A stretch of DNA of 64,000 nt from an uncultured bacterium (GCA_938014885.1 CALLQI010000003.1:372001-436000); one strand, 5' to 3'. Counted from the first letter of the stretch, positions 1 through 9,214 are shown. Notes: generated by a model from the sequence alone, not told the origin. A program made the numbers and translations.

Positions 1-1
1 A

Positions 2-742
2 CAAGCCCAGCTTGAGCCCGCCGCAGCGCCCAAAGTCTCAACGGTTGAGACGCTGAGCGTCGTGATTCCGGCCTACAACGAAGGCCCGACCATCGAACGC
101 ATCCTCGACAAAGTTGTCGCCGTCAAACTGGCGATGAACCTCGAAATCATCGTGGTCGATGACGGCAGCAAAGACGACACCAGCGCCGTGGTTGCCGCAT
201 GGGCCGCGCGCCAGACCGACCCGCGCCTTAAAGTGAAGGTGATCCGCAAAGAAAACGGCGGCAAGGGTACGGCCGTGCGGCGCGGCATCGACGAAAGCAC
301 CGGCGAGTACGTGATCATCCAGGACGCCGACCTTGAGTATGACCCCAACGATTACCCGGCGCTGCTCGCGCCCATGGTCGCGGGCGAAACCGACGTCGTG
401 TACGGCAGCCGCATCCTCGGCCCCGACAAGCCGGGCAGCCTGAAGTTCTATCTCGGCGGCCGCTTCGTCACGTGGGCGACGAACCTGCTGTACTGGAGCA
501 ACATCAGCGATGAGCCAACCTGCTACAAGCTGTTCCGCGGCGACCTGATTCGTGGACTGCCGCTTACGTGTAAAGGCTTCGAGTTCTGCCCCGAAGTGAC
601 GGCCAAGCTGCTGAAAGCCGGCCACAAGATTGTGGACGTGCCGATTCGCTACTACCCGCGCAGCATTGCGGAAGGAAAGAAGATCCGCAGCAAAGACGGC
701 CTGATCGCGCTGTGGGAACTGTTGAAGTGGCGGTTCTGGTAA
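2..742 (+). CDS. Family 2 glycosyltransferase, DPM1-like, 5' end outside window
   Basis: The protein is a GT-A fold glycosyltransferase of the dolichyl/polyprenyl-phosphate mannose synthase type, which uses a nucleotide sugar at the membrane face. Visible motifs are the opening strand VVIPAYNEG, the nucleotide-binding VVDDGSKDD, the metal-binding QDADLEYDP and the acceptor-region YGSRIL. The reading frame stays open to the left edge (codons for about 20 residues precede a GTG at 62), so the start lies before the window. It ends LLKWRFW with no C-terminal membrane helices, unlike GtrB-type relatives. The exact sugar and acceptor cannot be told. A TTCG-rich tandem repeat begins right after the stop. 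Confidence 0.88.
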   Translation, partial: QAQLEPAAAPKVSTVETLSVVIPAYNEGPTIERILDKVVAVKLAMNLEIIVVDDGSKDDTSAVVAAWAARQTDPRLKVKVIRKENGGKGTAVRRGIDESTGEYVIIQDADLEYDPNDYPALLAPMVAGETDVVYGSRILGPDKPGSLKFYLGGRFVTWATNLLYWSNISDEPTCYKLFRGDLIRGLPLTCKGFEFCPEVTAKLLKAGHKIVDVPIRYYPRSIAEGKKIRSKDGLIALWELLKWRFW

Positions 743-838
743 GTCGTGTTTCGTGCTTCGTATCTTGTGTTTCGTGCTTCGTATCTTGTGTTTCGTGCTT
801 CGTATCTTGTGTTTCGTGCTTCGTGTTTCGGGACGTAG
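743..838. repeat. 21 bp tandem repeat, TTCGTG-rich
   Basis: Directly after the glycosyltransferase stop there are about four copies of a 21 bp unit, each containing TGTGTTTCGTGCTTCG followed by TATCT; the last copy is truncated. On the opposite strand the unit reads CACGAAGNACGAAA, linking it to the CACGAAG-type intergenic elements seen elsewhere in the window. There are no spacers of unique sequence, so it is not a CRISPR. It separates two plus-strand genes. Confidence 0.9.
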
Positions 839-895
839 CCGTTTGCGTGCCTGGCTTCGATCCAAAACCCGAAGCCCGAGTCCCCAAGCCCCAAC

Positions 896-1447
896 ATGCT
901 TCTGCTGATCGACAACTACGATTCGTTCACCTTCAACCTTGCCCACTACTTCAGTGAACTGGGCGAGGAAGTCCGCGTCATCCGCAACGATGCCGTCACG
1001 CTGGACGACATCCGCGCGATGGCACCTGCTCGCATCGTCATTTCGCCGGGGCCCGGCCGCCCTGCCGATGCCGGTATCACGCCGCGCCTGTTTGAGCTTT
1101 CCGTGCCCATCTTTGGCGTGTGCCTTGGCATGCAGGCATTGGCCGAGCACTTTGGCGCGCGCATCACCCATGCCCCTGAGCTGGTGCACGGCAAGTCCCG
1201 TGACGTGCTGCACCAAGCCACCGGCGTATTCGCCGGCCTACCCAGCCCGTTTGCGGCCACGCGCTATCACAGCCTGTGTGTTGACCCGTCAAGTGTGCCC
1301 GACTGTCTGGAAGTCACGGCCCGCTGCGCCGACGGCACCATCATGGGCCTGCGCCATCGGCAGCGCCCCATGGAGGGCGTGCAGTTCCACCCGGAAGCCA
1401 TACTCACGCAACACGGCCACAGCCTACTGCGCAACTGGCTGGCGTAG
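896..1447 (+). CDS. pabA/trpG: Anthranilate/aminodeoxychorismate synthase glutamine amidotransferase subunit
   Basis: This 183-residue class I glutamine amidotransferase releases ammonia from glutamine for a chorismate-using partner subunit, in tryptophan or folate synthesis. The catalytic triad is complete: Cys76 in GVCLGMQ, and His165 and Glu167 in VQFHPEA. The oxyanion region ISPGPGRP (49-56) and the N-terminal LLIDNYDSFTFNL are typical of TrpG/PabA. The length is normal for the stand-alone subunit. No TrpE/PabB, TrpD or PabC gene lies nearby, so the pathway cannot be chosen from context and the subunit may serve both. The next gene starts about 55 bp downstream. Confidence 0.93.
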   Translation: MLLLIDNYDSFTFNLAHYFSELGEEVRVIRNDAVTLDDIRAMAPARIVISPGPGRPADAGITPRLFELSVPIFGVCLGMQALAEHFGARITHAPELVHGKSRDVLHQATGVFAGLPSPFAATRYHSLCVDPSSVPDCLEVTARCADGTIMGLRHRQRPMEGVQFHPEAILTQHGHSLLRNWLA

Positions 1448-1501
1448 CACCGTCGCCATTTGCCCGTTCCAACTTGTGCGGCCGCAATCCACACTGGTGC
1501 C

Positions 1502-3127
1502 ATGCCCGCTGCTTCGAACTGGTACGCCTTTCCCCACGCGCTGCTGCGCGAGGTGGTGTACCAGTTGCAGCTGCCTACTGACCGCGCCCGGCTGCATCGC
1601 TTTGCGCTTGAGGAGGGCGAGTCGCACCTTGGTGCGCTTGAGCTCGCGCGCCACGCCCGCGCCGCCCGTGAGGCCGACGACGATCCTGCACTTGCCAGGC
1701 TGGAGCGTCAGTGGCTGCGCGCGGCCTTGCAACAGGCTGAGCGGCGCTACCAGGTCTCGACGATTCCTGAACTGCTGGCGCGTCTGATCGAGATCAGCCC
1801 CCAGGCCGAACGTCCCGAGCTTCGCCTGCAGCTTGGTGTGCATTGGCGCGATGTCGGCCGCATGGCTGATGCTGAGGCCGTGCTGAAGCCGCTGGCGGCC
1901 TCAATGGCCGACACGCCTGAAAGCGGACACATGCGAACGCGGGTGCTGGGCGCCTTGGCGGGCGTGCTGATCCGCACCGGCCGCCTGCCTGAGGCCGAAG
2001 CGATGTGCCGCGAGCGCATCACGTCCGCAACCGACGATGCCGGTGCCGCCGACGCACAGGGCATGCTGGGCGTGGCGTTGCACCACCAGGGCAAGTTGCA
2101 GCAGGCTGAGCAGGCCTATCGCAACGCGCTGGAACTATCGGCGCGCGGCGGCACGCAGGCGGGCACCAATCGTTTCCGCGCGAATCTTGCGCTGCTGCTT
2201 TCGGACACCGGACACAGGCAGGAAGCCGAGGCGCAGACGCGCATCGCGCTGGATCAGGCGCGCCGCGATGGCGACCTGATGCTGCAAGGCACGCTGCTGG
2301 GCAACTTCGCACTGCTGCTGACCGACATCGCGCGCTTCGACGAAGCCGAGCCGATGTATCGCGAAGCTCTCGAGATCAACCTGCGCAGCGGTCACCGGCC
2401 CGGATACGGCGTGGCGCTGATGAATCTCGGTCGCCTGTTGCGCCTGCGTCGCCGCTATGCCGAGGCCGAACCGGCGTTCATCCAGGCGATCCAGGTCCAC
2501 CGCGAAGTCAGCAACCCGGGCCTGGAAGGCATCACTCTGGCGCACCTCGGCGACATGTACGTCAGCCAGGGTCGATTGGCCGAAGCCTCAAAAGCGCTGC
2601 ATCAGGCCGTGGCCCTGCTGCGCGCCACCAGCGACCGGCTGTACACGGCCGCCAACCTGGGCGCGTTGTCGCGACTGCAGGTCCTGCAAGGCAACCTGGC
2701 CGACGCGCGCGACACGATTGACGAAGCAAAGTCGATGGTCCCGGCCGATGCCCCCGCGGCATTTCTGGTGAGTTGCGTGCTGCTGCCAGCGATGCGTCTT
2801 GTGGCCGCCGAGGCCGCGCTGAAGCCAGTCCCGATCGCGAAAAAGGTGGCCGAGCTGCACGCGCTGGCCGAGCAGCTTGAGGCCGTGGCCGGCAGCGACC
2901 CTGACGACGGCGCGATTGCCGAGATGCTGCTGGTGCTGCATGAACTGGACGAAGCCGCGCGCGAAAACCGCCCGTCGCTGGTGATTCGCGGCTGGCACGT
3001 GCAGCACATGTCGCCGGAGCTGCGAAGCGCGCTGGCCGGCGAACTCAGCGGGCTGGAGCAAGGCACGCTGCGCCTGCACAACCCGGCGCTGGCCGCGATT
3101 CTGCTGGACTTGCCCGGGGCTGGTTGA
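1502..3127 (+). CDS. TPR protein resembling the C-terminal part of an AAA/STAND signalling ATPase
   Basis: The 541-residue protein has at least six tetratricopeptide repeats between about residues 140 and 400, an all-helical protein-interaction scaffold. Its first 35 residues (NWYAFPHALLREVVYQLQL then RARLHR) match the linker that normally follows the ATPase module in large predicted-ATPase/adenylate-cyclase or kinase proteins, where the pattern is F-H-LLRE-Y then R-LH. No kinase, P-loop or cyclase domain is present here. I chose ATG 1502; an in-frame TTG at 1460 would add 14 residues without a better ribosome site. It may be a relic or a stand-alone scaffold. The downstream gene begins 20-50 bp away. 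Confidence 0.75.
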   Translation: MPAASNWYAFPHALLREVVYQLQLPTDRARLHRFALEEGESHLGALELARHARAAREADDDPALARLERQWLRAALQQAERRYQVSTIPELLARLIEISPQAERPELRLQLGVHWRDVGRMADAEAVLKPLAASMADTPESGHMRTRVLGALAGVLIRTGRLPEAEAMCRERITSATDDAGAADAQGMLGVALHHQGKLQQAEQAYRNALELSARGGTQAGTNRFRANLALLLSDTGHRQEAEAQTRIALDQARRDGDLMLQGTLLGNFALLLTDIARFDEAEPMYREALEINLRSGHRPGYGVALMNLGRLLRLRRRYAEAEPAFIQAIQVHREVSNPGLEGITLAHLGDMYVSQGRLAEASKALHQAVALLRATSDRLYTAANLGALSRLQVLQGNLADARDTIDEAKSMVPADAPAAFLVSCVLLPAMRLVAAEAALKPVPIAKKVAELHALAEQLEAVAGSDPDDGAIAEMLLVLHELDEAARENRPSLVIRGWHVQHMSPELRSALAGELSGLEQGTLRLHNPALAAILLDLPGAG

Positions 3128-3147
3128 GCCGCGGGGTGCTTGGAATC

Positions 3148-4932
3148 ATGCCGCAATCTTCGCCACCGGAGCCGCCCATGGAACGCACACAGCACCGCGC
3201 CGAAAGCCGCAACCAGCCAGCACCGCACGGCGACATCGCCACGCCGCTGCTGCGCTTCACGGTTGCGATGCCGGACCCGGCGAGCCACAATTTTGAAGTC
3301 ACGCTGCAACTTGAAAACGCGCCGGCGCGCGCGGTGCTTGCGTTCCCGGCCTGGACTCCCGGCAGCTACAAGCTGCGCGAGTTCGGCAAGAATGTCAGCG
3401 CGTTCAAAGTGAAGGGTGGCAGTCACGAATTGCTGGACAAGCAGCGCTACGCGGTCGAGGGCAGCCGCGCGAGCTTTCGCGTCTACGCCGACGAGCTTTC
3501 GGTTCGCACTCCGCACCTGGATGACAGCCACGGCTTCTTTCTTGGCACCAACCTGTTTCCGTATCTTGAGGGGCCCGACGGCAAGCCCGCACCCTGCCGC
3601 TACGAAGTCCACATCAAGCCGCACAAGGGCTGGCGCGTCGCGACCAGCCTGCCGCCGGTCAAGGGAAAGGCCGACACCTGGGCCGCGCCGGACTATGACA
3701 TCCTCGGCGATACGCCGTTTGAAATCGGCACCCACAGCGTGCACAGCTTCAAGGTGGATGGCATCACGCACGACGTCGCGTTTTACGGCTACGGCAACTA
3801 CGACGAAGCCCGCATCGTGCGCGACACGGAGAAAGTCGTGCGCGCACAGGCCAAGGGCATGCGCGGCCTTCCGTATGACTACTACCTGTTCATCCACCAC
3901 ATGACGCCGGATTCAGGCGGCGGCCTGGAGCACCTGAACAGCTGCGTCTGCGGTTGGAACAGCTGGAAGTTCAAGAAGGAAGAGGACTACCAGGCCTTCA
4001 TCCGGCTGGTCAGCCACGAGTTCTTTCACGTCTGGAACGTCAAGCGCATCCGGCCCGCGGTGCTTGGGCCCTTCGATTATTCGCGCGAGCAGCACACCCG
4101 CGCGCTGTGGGTGATGGAAGGCCTGACCCAATACTACGAGCGCCTGTGGTGCGTACGCGCCGGCGTTACGCCTGAAAAGACGCTGCTTGAAAGCTATGCC
4201 GAAACCGTGGACCGCGAAGACAACCGCCCCGGCCGCAAAGTGATGTCGCTGGAAGACTCGAGCTGGCTGGCGTGGACCAAGCTGTATCACGCCGACGAGA
4301 ACTGGCTCAATTCGGGCGTAAGCTACTATTCGCGCGGCGCGCAGGTCGGGCTGCTGCTGGACGCGAAACTGCGCGCGGTCACAGGCGGCAAGCGCAGCCT
4401 TGATGACGTGATGCGCCTGGCGATGAAACGCTATGGCTGGCCCAAGCCGGGCTTTCCGGAGCGCGGCTTTGAAGCCCTGTGCGAAGAAGTTGCGGGCGTG
4501 AAGCTGACGAAGTTCTGGCGCGACCATGTTCAAGGCACGCGCGAGCTGGACTACACCGAATTTCTTGAAACGTACGGTCTCGAGTTCGCGCGTGACAAAG
4601 AAGGCGACAAGCCCTGGACCGGGCTTGTGCTCGGCGGCACCAAGGTCAGCGCCGTGCACGAAGAAGGCCCCGGCCGCAAAGCCGGGTTGCAGCCGAAGGA
4701 CGAGATCATCGCGATCAACGGCCACCGCGTGGACGCCAAGAACATCGACGACCGCACAAGCGAAGCCAAGCCCAGCGAGAAGATCGAGCTGACGCTGTTC
4801 CGGCGCGACAAGCTGGTGCAGACTGCGCTGACCGTGGGCAAGACACCGGCAGGCAAACTGCTGCTGAGGCCGCGCAAGAAGCAGACCGCGCAGCAAAAGG
4901 CCAACTACCGCCGCTGGGTAAAGGGAAGCTGA
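3148..4932 (+). CDS. M61 family metallopeptidase with C-terminal PDZ domain
   Basis: A 594-residue member of the M61 (glycyl aminopeptidase-like) family. The N-terminal beta domain carries the family signature PAWTPGSYKLREF. The zinc site is H290-E-F-F-H294 within HEFFHVWNVKRIRP, with the third ligand probably Glu324 in MEGLTQYYE. A PDZ domain occupies about 490-580 (GLVLGG...KAGLQPKDEIIAINGH). No signal peptide is evident, so it is probably cytoplasmic. ATG 3148 is chosen; ATG 3178 and an overlapping TTG at 3124 are alternatives and no strong Shine-Dalgarno decides. It is the last plus-strand gene before a convergent hairpin. Confidence 0.9.
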   Translation: MPQSSPPEPPMERTQHRAESRNQPAPHGDIATPLLRFTVAMPDPASHNFEVTLQLENAPARAVLAFPAWTPGSYKLREFGKNVSAFKVKGGSHELLDKQRYAVEGSRASFRVYADELSVRTPHLDDSHGFFLGTNLFPYLEGPDGKPAPCRYEVHIKPHKGWRVATSLPPVKGKADTWAAPDYDILGDTPFEIGTHSVHSFKVDGITHDVAFYGYGNYDEARIVRDTEKVVRAQAKGMRGLPYDYYLFIHHMTPDSGGGLEHLNSCVCGWNSWKFKKEEDYQAFIRLVSHEFFHVWNVKRIRPAVLGPFDYSREQHTRALWVMEGLTQYYERLWCVRAGVTPEKTLLESYAETVDREDNRPGRKVMSLEDSSWLAWTKLYHADENWLNSGVSYYSRGAQVGLLLDAKLRAVTGGKRSLDDVMRLAMKRYGWPKPGFPERGFEALCEEVAGVKLTKFWRDHVQGTRELDYTEFLETYGLEFARDKEGDKPWTGLVLGGTKVSAVHEEGPGRKAGLQPKDEIIAINGHRVDAKNIDDRTSEAKPSEKIELTLFRRDKLVQTALTVGKTPAGKLLLRPRKKQTAQQKANYRRWVKGS

Positions 4933-4936
4933 AAAG

Positions 4937-4965
4937 CGTGGTGTGGGCGAGTCGGCCACACCACG
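4937..4965. terminator. Hairpin between convergent genes
   Basis: A perfect 10 bp inverted repeat, CGTGGTGTGG and CCACACCACG, with a 9-base loop starts 5 bp after the M61 peptidase stop and ends just before the stop of the opposing sugar dehydrogenase gene. There is no clear U-tract on either strand, so termination is inferred from position. The arm sequence recurs near 37395, so it also belongs to a dispersed repeat family. Confidence 0.55.
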
Positions 4966-4970
4966 GACTT

Positions 4971-6143
4971 CTATGGGCCGGTACGTTTGTAGATGCGCCA
5001 GATGGCGGTGAAGGTGCTCAGGTACAGGCTGCCGTCGATTCCTTCGATGATGTCGAGCGGCTTGTTGTTGTTGCCCGCCGGATTCAGCTGCCCGAACACG
5101 TGCTCTTCGCTGATGTTCACCGGCGGCGTGCCGTCCACGAGGAAGCGATAAACCCGCGCCTCGTCGTAGCTGCACAGGAACAGGCTGGTGTCGTAGCCCA
5201 CGGGCGGCAGCGTGTTGCCGCTGTGATAGGTCACGCCGGTGGGCACGATCACACTCGGCCACAGGCGCAGACGGCTGCCGATTTCGGCGCCGGGCGTGGT
5301 GCCGCCGGTGTCGCCCCACTGGAAGTTCTTGCCCGATGCCAGGTAGTTCAGCTCGTCGTTGTTGGTGGGGCCGTTTTCCGTGCCGACCACGAAGCCCTGC
5401 GTCGGGTGCACCGCAATGCCGAAGCTGTTGCGCAGGCCGCGGCACCACTCGTATTCGTCGGGCGCGCCCTTGGGATTGCCCGTCGGCACGCCGCCGCTGG
5501 GCGTCATGCGCAGGATGCGGCCGGCGAGGCTGCCGTTGGTTTGGGCCAGCGTGTCGTTGCCGACGTCACCGACGCTGACGAACAAATTGCCATCAAGGCC
5601 GAACTTGATGCCGCCGGCGTTGTGGATGTTGCCGGTAGGGATGTCGTTGAAGATCACGGTGCGCGAACCGCCGGTGTTGCCCGTGGCCGTGTACCGCACG
5701 ATTTGCTGCTGGTTGGTGACGTCATTGACGCAGACCATCACGAAGACGTGGCCGTTGCTGGCGAACTGCGGGCTTAGTGCAATCCCCAGAAGGCCTTGCT
5801 CGCTACCGTTGAGTACAACCTCCGAGGCAAAGGGATGCTGTGTGAAAGGCGGCGTGGTTTCGATCACCAGGATGTCGCCGTCCAGCAGGCTCACGAACAG
5901 GCGGCCGTCGGGTGCCTGGTCCATCTTGACCGGCATGTTCAGGCCGCCGGCAATCAGCTCAACGCCGAAGTAATAGTCCAGGGTCTGCCACGCCGAAGGC
6001 AGCGGTGCTCGCGGCCCGGGGTCAGGGTTGGTGGGCCCGCCGCCGCCTCCGCCACTGCTGCCGCCACCGCCGTCATCGCCGCCACCGCACGCGGCAAGCA
6101 GCAGCAGGGGAAGGATGGCAAGCAAGGTCAGTGCGCGGCGCAT
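4971..6143 (-). CDS. PQQ-type glucose/sorbosone dehydrogenase-like lipoprotein
   Basis: This 390-residue protein belongs to the glucose/sorbosone dehydrogenase beta-propeller family. A lipoprotein signal ends in the lipobox LLAAC, followed by a Gly/Ser-rich linker (about residues 20-45) that would hold the propeller away from the membrane. Propeller motifs include PVKMDQAPDGRLFVS near the start and KFGLDGNLFVSVGDVG in the middle. The substrate is unknown; many family members in Planctomycetota have uncharacterised sugars as substrates. It lies downstream of the DUF1800 and DUF1501 genes on the same strand, about 170 bp after DUF1501, so shared transcription is possible but not shown. Confidence 0.87.
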   Translation of the reverse strand: MRRALTLLAILPLLLLAACGGGDDGGGGSSGGGGGGPTNPDPGPRAPLPSAWQTLDYYFGVELIAGGLNMPVKMDQAPDGRLFVSLLDGDILVIETTPPFTQHPFASEVVLNGSEQGLLGIALSPQFASNGHVFVMVCVNDVTNQQQIVRYTATGNTGGSRTVIFNDIPTGNIHNAGGIKFGLDGNLFVSVGDVGNDTLAQTNGSLAGRILRMTPSGGVPTGNPKGAPDEYEWCRGLRNSFGIAVHPTQGFVVGTENGPTNNDELNYLASGKNFQWGDTGGTTPGAEIGSRLRLWPSVIVPTGVTYHSGNTLPPVGYDTSLFLCSYDEARVYRFLVDGTPPVNISEEHVFGQLNPAGNNNKPLDIIEGIDGSLYLSTFTAIWRIYKRTGP

Positions 6144-6200
6144 GGTGTGTTCTCGTGGGCTTTAGTTGAATTTCTTGACCGCCAGAGTCAGGGAGCCGGT

Positions 6201-6295
6201 TTAAGGTCAACGGTTCACAGTCAACGGTTGCTGCAAACAGCCGAAGTGACCGCAAACTGTCGACCGTCGACTGTAGACCTCAGCTCGCAACCCTT
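6201..6295. repeat. Short direct and inverted repeats
   Basis: The 170 bp gap between the DUF1501 stop and the sugar dehydrogenase start holds GTCAACGGTT twice (6206-6215 and 6220-6229) and a GTCGACCGTCGAC stretch. It has the same short-unit, low-complexity style as other intergenic repeats in the window. No clear promoter was recognised. Confidence 0.5.
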
Positions 6296-6313
6296 CGCTC
6301 ACACCCAGCCAGC

Positions 6314-7654
6314 CTAGTTGATCACGTCGATCGGTGTCGAGATCGGCTGCGTTTCCGGGAACAGCGGCGTCGGGTCCTGCCCCAGATGATCCTGAATCAG
6401 GTTCCGGTAAATGTCGCGGTAGTCGGTGGTGTAGGGCAGATACTCAGCGTTCACGTCGGCCTGCGAAATCGCGCTGCCGTAAAGCCCGCCGTTGACCGTG
6501 CCGCCCACCACCAGGCACACGATGCCGTGGCCGTGGTCGGTGCCGTCGCTGCCGTTCTCATAGTTGCGGCGGCCGAATTCAGTGATGACGACAATGCACG
6601 TGTCGGCCCAGGGGTTGTTCTGCATTGTGCTGAGGTCCTGGTGGAACACGCCCAGCGCGTCGTCCAGTTCGCCCAACAGTTCCGCGTGGCGCGTGGCCTG
6701 GCCTGAGTGCGTGTCAAAGCCTCCGTAGCCCGTATAGAACACTCGGGTCTCAAACCCGCCGTGGATCAGCCGCGCGATGTCGCGCAGGCGGCTGCCCATG
6801 CCCGTGAGCTGCGTGGTGCTGCCCGGCCTCAGCGGGTACTGGATCGTGCGCAATGCGGCATCGGCGTCGTAGTCGGCAATTGCCTGCACCAGTTGCGCGG
6901 CGGCGGTGTGTGCGCCCAGGCTTGAGGCTGCGATATTGCCCTGCGTGCCGGTGGCGGGCTGCAGCGCAAGGATGCTTTCGACCTTGGCTTTGCGCAGTTG
7001 GTGATTGCGCTGGTAGTTCCAGTCGGTGTCGAAGTTGAAGGCGCTGAGGCTGGCCACAAGGAACGGGTTGATGTTGGCACCCGCAAAGTCGAGCCGGCGG
7101 CCGACACCGATGCTGGCCACGCCCATCGAGGTGGTGGTGTAGGCGTTGGCAAAGCGCGCGATCCATCCCGGCGCGACGCCGGTCAGTGAGGAAAGGCCGC
7201 TGCGGGCGCCCCAGCTCCAGATGTCTTCGCTGACGAAGTGGCTCAGGTTCGCCTGCGGGTAGCCCACCTTGTTGATGATCGCGAGCTGCCCGGCGTTCCA
7301 GCGCGCCTGGAAGCTGTCCATGGCCGGGTGCAGCTCAAACTCGGTCACGCTGCCGGGACCGGCGGCCAGGCTAAGGCCCTGGCCCTGCGCGATGCCCAGG
7401 CCGGGGCGGTTGGCGAGGTAGTCAGAGGCCGCGGCGCCGGTCACCGGGATCACCGTGTTCAACGCGTCGTTACCGCCCAGCATGTTCACCACGATCAGCC
7501 GGCGATGGTTCGGCAGCGGGGCCGCGCGGCCGGCAGTGGCCGAAAACGGCAGGCGCGAATCACCGAACACGCCAAGGCCCAGCAGGGCGGAACCGGCGGC
7601 ACCGACACGAAGGAAGTTGCGGCGCGAGCGGTTGAGATTGTTGTTTGTGCTCAT
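6314..7654 (-). CDS. DUF1501 family protein with Tat signal
   Basis: A 446-residue DUF1501 protein (sulfatase/alkaline-phosphatase-like fold). The N-terminus has a twin-arginine signal, SRRNFLRVGAAGSALLGLG, so it should be exported folded. Family motifs include VVNMLGGNDALNTVIP near residue 55 and TEFGRRNYENGSDGTDHGHG near 365, where phosphatase-fold metal ligands usually lie. The ribosome site AGGAG precedes the ATG at good distance. DUF1501 genes very often follow DUF1800 genes, exactly as here with a 30 bp gap, and the pair is known to be abundant in Planctomycetota; the biochemical role is not established. Confidence 0.92.
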   Translation of the reverse strand: MSTNNNLNRSRRNFLRVGAAGSALLGLGVFGDSRLPFSATAGRAAPLPNHRRLIVVNMLGGNDALNTVIPVTGAAASDYLANRPGLGIAQGQGLSLAAGPGSVTEFELHPAMDSFQARWNAGQLAIINKVGYPQANLSHFVSEDIWSWGARSGLSSLTGVAPGWIARFANAYTTTSMGVASIGVGRRLDFAGANINPFLVASLSAFNFDTDWNYQRNHQLRKAKVESILALQPATGTQGNIAASSLGAHTAAAQLVQAIADYDADAALRTIQYPLRPGSTTQLTGMGSRLRDIARLIHGGFETRVFYTGYGGFDTHSGQATRHAELLGELDDALGVFHQDLSTMQNNPWADTCIVVITEFGRRNYENGSDGTDHGHGIVCLVVGGTVNGGLYGSAISQADVNAEYLPYTTDYRDIYRNLIQDHLGQDPTPLFPETQPISTPIDVIN

Positions 7655-7684
7655 GGCATTCTCCTGTGATGCGTGCGCGTCGCG

Positions 7685-9214
7685 CTACTTGATCTGGTAG
7701 CTGGGGTGCTGGCCCAAGATGTAGAGCAGGCCGCGGACCTTTTTGTCGCGGTCGTCCGGGTCGCCGAAGTCAAACGGGTCGGCAAACACGCCGGTGCTGT
7801 TCTGGTCAGTGTTCAGGTAATCCAGGCACTCGGCGCGCTGCGCTGCCGTGAGCTGTACCTGCATCAGGAACGCAAGCTGTTCAACGACGCCGCCGGCGCT
7901 GCGCATGTTGGGCGGGATCAGCTCCTTGCCCACGTCGTAACCCGCTTGCGGGGCCTCGTTGCGATAGTACACGCAGTCGCGCAGGAAGTTCGCGCGCTCA
8001 ACCAGCGCCTGGCTGGAAAGCCAGAAGTCGCCGCTGGGCCAGCCGTTGACGGTGGGGGGCATGCTCGGGCGCTGGCCGGTGTCATTGAGGCTGAAGTCGG
8101 CGCGGCTGGGCGTCACGTACAGGCCCGTGGCGCGCATGAAGCCGATGTGGTGCTCGACGGGGCTCTTGATCACGCCATCGCGGGCGCGGGTGCCAAAGAA
8201 GGCCTTGGACATGAAAATGCGTTTGAACAGCGCCTTCAGGTCATAGCCCGATTTGCGCAGCCCGTTGGCCAGGCTGGCCACCAGTTCGTCACTGGGGGCG
8301 GTGTACACGAAGTGCTCCCAGATTTTGCGGCAGATGAATTCTGCGACGGGCCGGTTCGCCAGCGTGAAGTTCACCATGTCGCGGTATTCCTGCTGGCCGT
8401 TGCCGCCCAGCGTAAGCCCGAAGATTGACTTGGTGCCGTTGTCGTGGCGGTTGGACTGGAACTCAATCACGCGCTGGTCGCGGCCGGGGCCCGCCTTGTT
8501 GGGCACCAGGATGTTGCGATAGCCGGTGAAGGCGCGGCTGGCTTCCTGGATGTCTGCCTCGGTGTAGCCGTTGTCCACGCCCAGCGTGAACAGCTCCCAG
8601 AATTCGCGGGCGAAGTTTTCGTTGGGCGCGTTGGCGGTGCTGACGATGCCGTCGAGCCACACCAGCATCGCCCAGTCGGTGCTCATGTCATACAGCAGGT
8701 CATCCAGGCGGTCGGCCCCGTGGTGACGCCACAGGTTGATGTGGTCGAACATCCAGTAGCGTTGCTGGGCATCCAGCACTTCGGTGCTGGTGGCGAAGTG
8801 GTCGTGCCAGAACATCGCCAGCATTTCCTGGAACGGGTTTTCGGTGTACGTCATCAGGTACGTCCACCAGCGCGCGATTTCGAGTTCGCTGGGGAAGTCC
8901 GGGTCCACCACCGTTGCGTTCAGCGCGGCCGCATCAAGCGCGGGCGTTTCGGACAAGTCGAGCATCCAGTCCAGGTAGGCCTCGTAGCCCAACTGGTTCA
9001 GACGCTGCAACTCGGCGACGCGAAAGGCGAAGTGCGTACGCTTAAGGAAGAAGATGCGGTCTTCCTGGCTGAGCTGGTTGACGGCGGTGAGGTCTTCGTC
9101 GGCGGGCGCGGGCTCAGGCGAGGCGTCGCCGCCCTGGATGCACCCGGATGGCGCAAGCGCCAGGGGTGCCAACAGCAGCGCCGTCAGTGCAGGCGCAAGC
9201 AGGCTGCGGTACAT
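7685..9214 (-). CDS. DUF1800 family lipoprotein
   Basis: The 509-residue protein belongs to DUF1800, an all-helical family of unknown function that pairs with DUF1501. The ATG at 9214 is preceded by GGGAG at 7 bp and gives a lipoprotein signal with lipobox APSGC; an in-frame ATG at 9253 would put 13 polar residues in front of the signal and is rejected. Family-typical text includes EMLAMFWHDHFAT and ENFAREFWELFTLG in the first half and KIWEHFVYT in the second. It is the first gene of the DUF1800-DUF1501 pair. Outer-envelope location is predicted from the signal. Confidence 0.92.
   Translation of the reverse strand: MYRSLLAPALTALLLAPLALAPSGCIQGGDASPEPAPADEDLTAVNQLSQEDRIFFLKRTHFAFRVAELQRLNQLGYEAYLDWMLDLSETPALDAAALNATVVDPDFPSELEIARWWTYLMTYTENPFQEMLAMFWHDHFATSTEVLDAQQRYWMFDHINLWRHHGADRLDDLLYDMSTDWAMLVWLDGIVSTANAPNENFAREFWELFTLGVDNGYTEADIQEASRAFTGYRNILVPNKAGPGRDQRVIEFQSNRHDNGTKSIFGLTLGGNGQQEYRDMVNFTLANRPVAEFICRKIWEHFVYTAPSDELVASLANGLRKSGYDLKALFKRIFMSKAFFGTRARDGVIKSPVEHHIGFMRATGLYVTPSRADFSLNDTGQRPSMPPTVNGWPSGDFWLSSQALVERANFLRDCVYYRNEAPQAGYDVGKELIPPNMRSAGGVVEQLAFLMQVQLTAAQRAECLDYLNTDQNSTGVFADPFDFGDPDDRDKKVRGLLYILGQHPSYQIK

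Noticed and set aside
743..838. Possible CRISPR array
   Set aside because: The 21 bp units are directly tandem, with no unique spacers and no cas gene nearby.
38..1216. Long minus-strand frame opposite the glycosyltransferase and amidotransferase genes
   Set aside because: It runs antisense to two well-supported genes and includes the tandem repeat; high GC makes such shadow frames common here.
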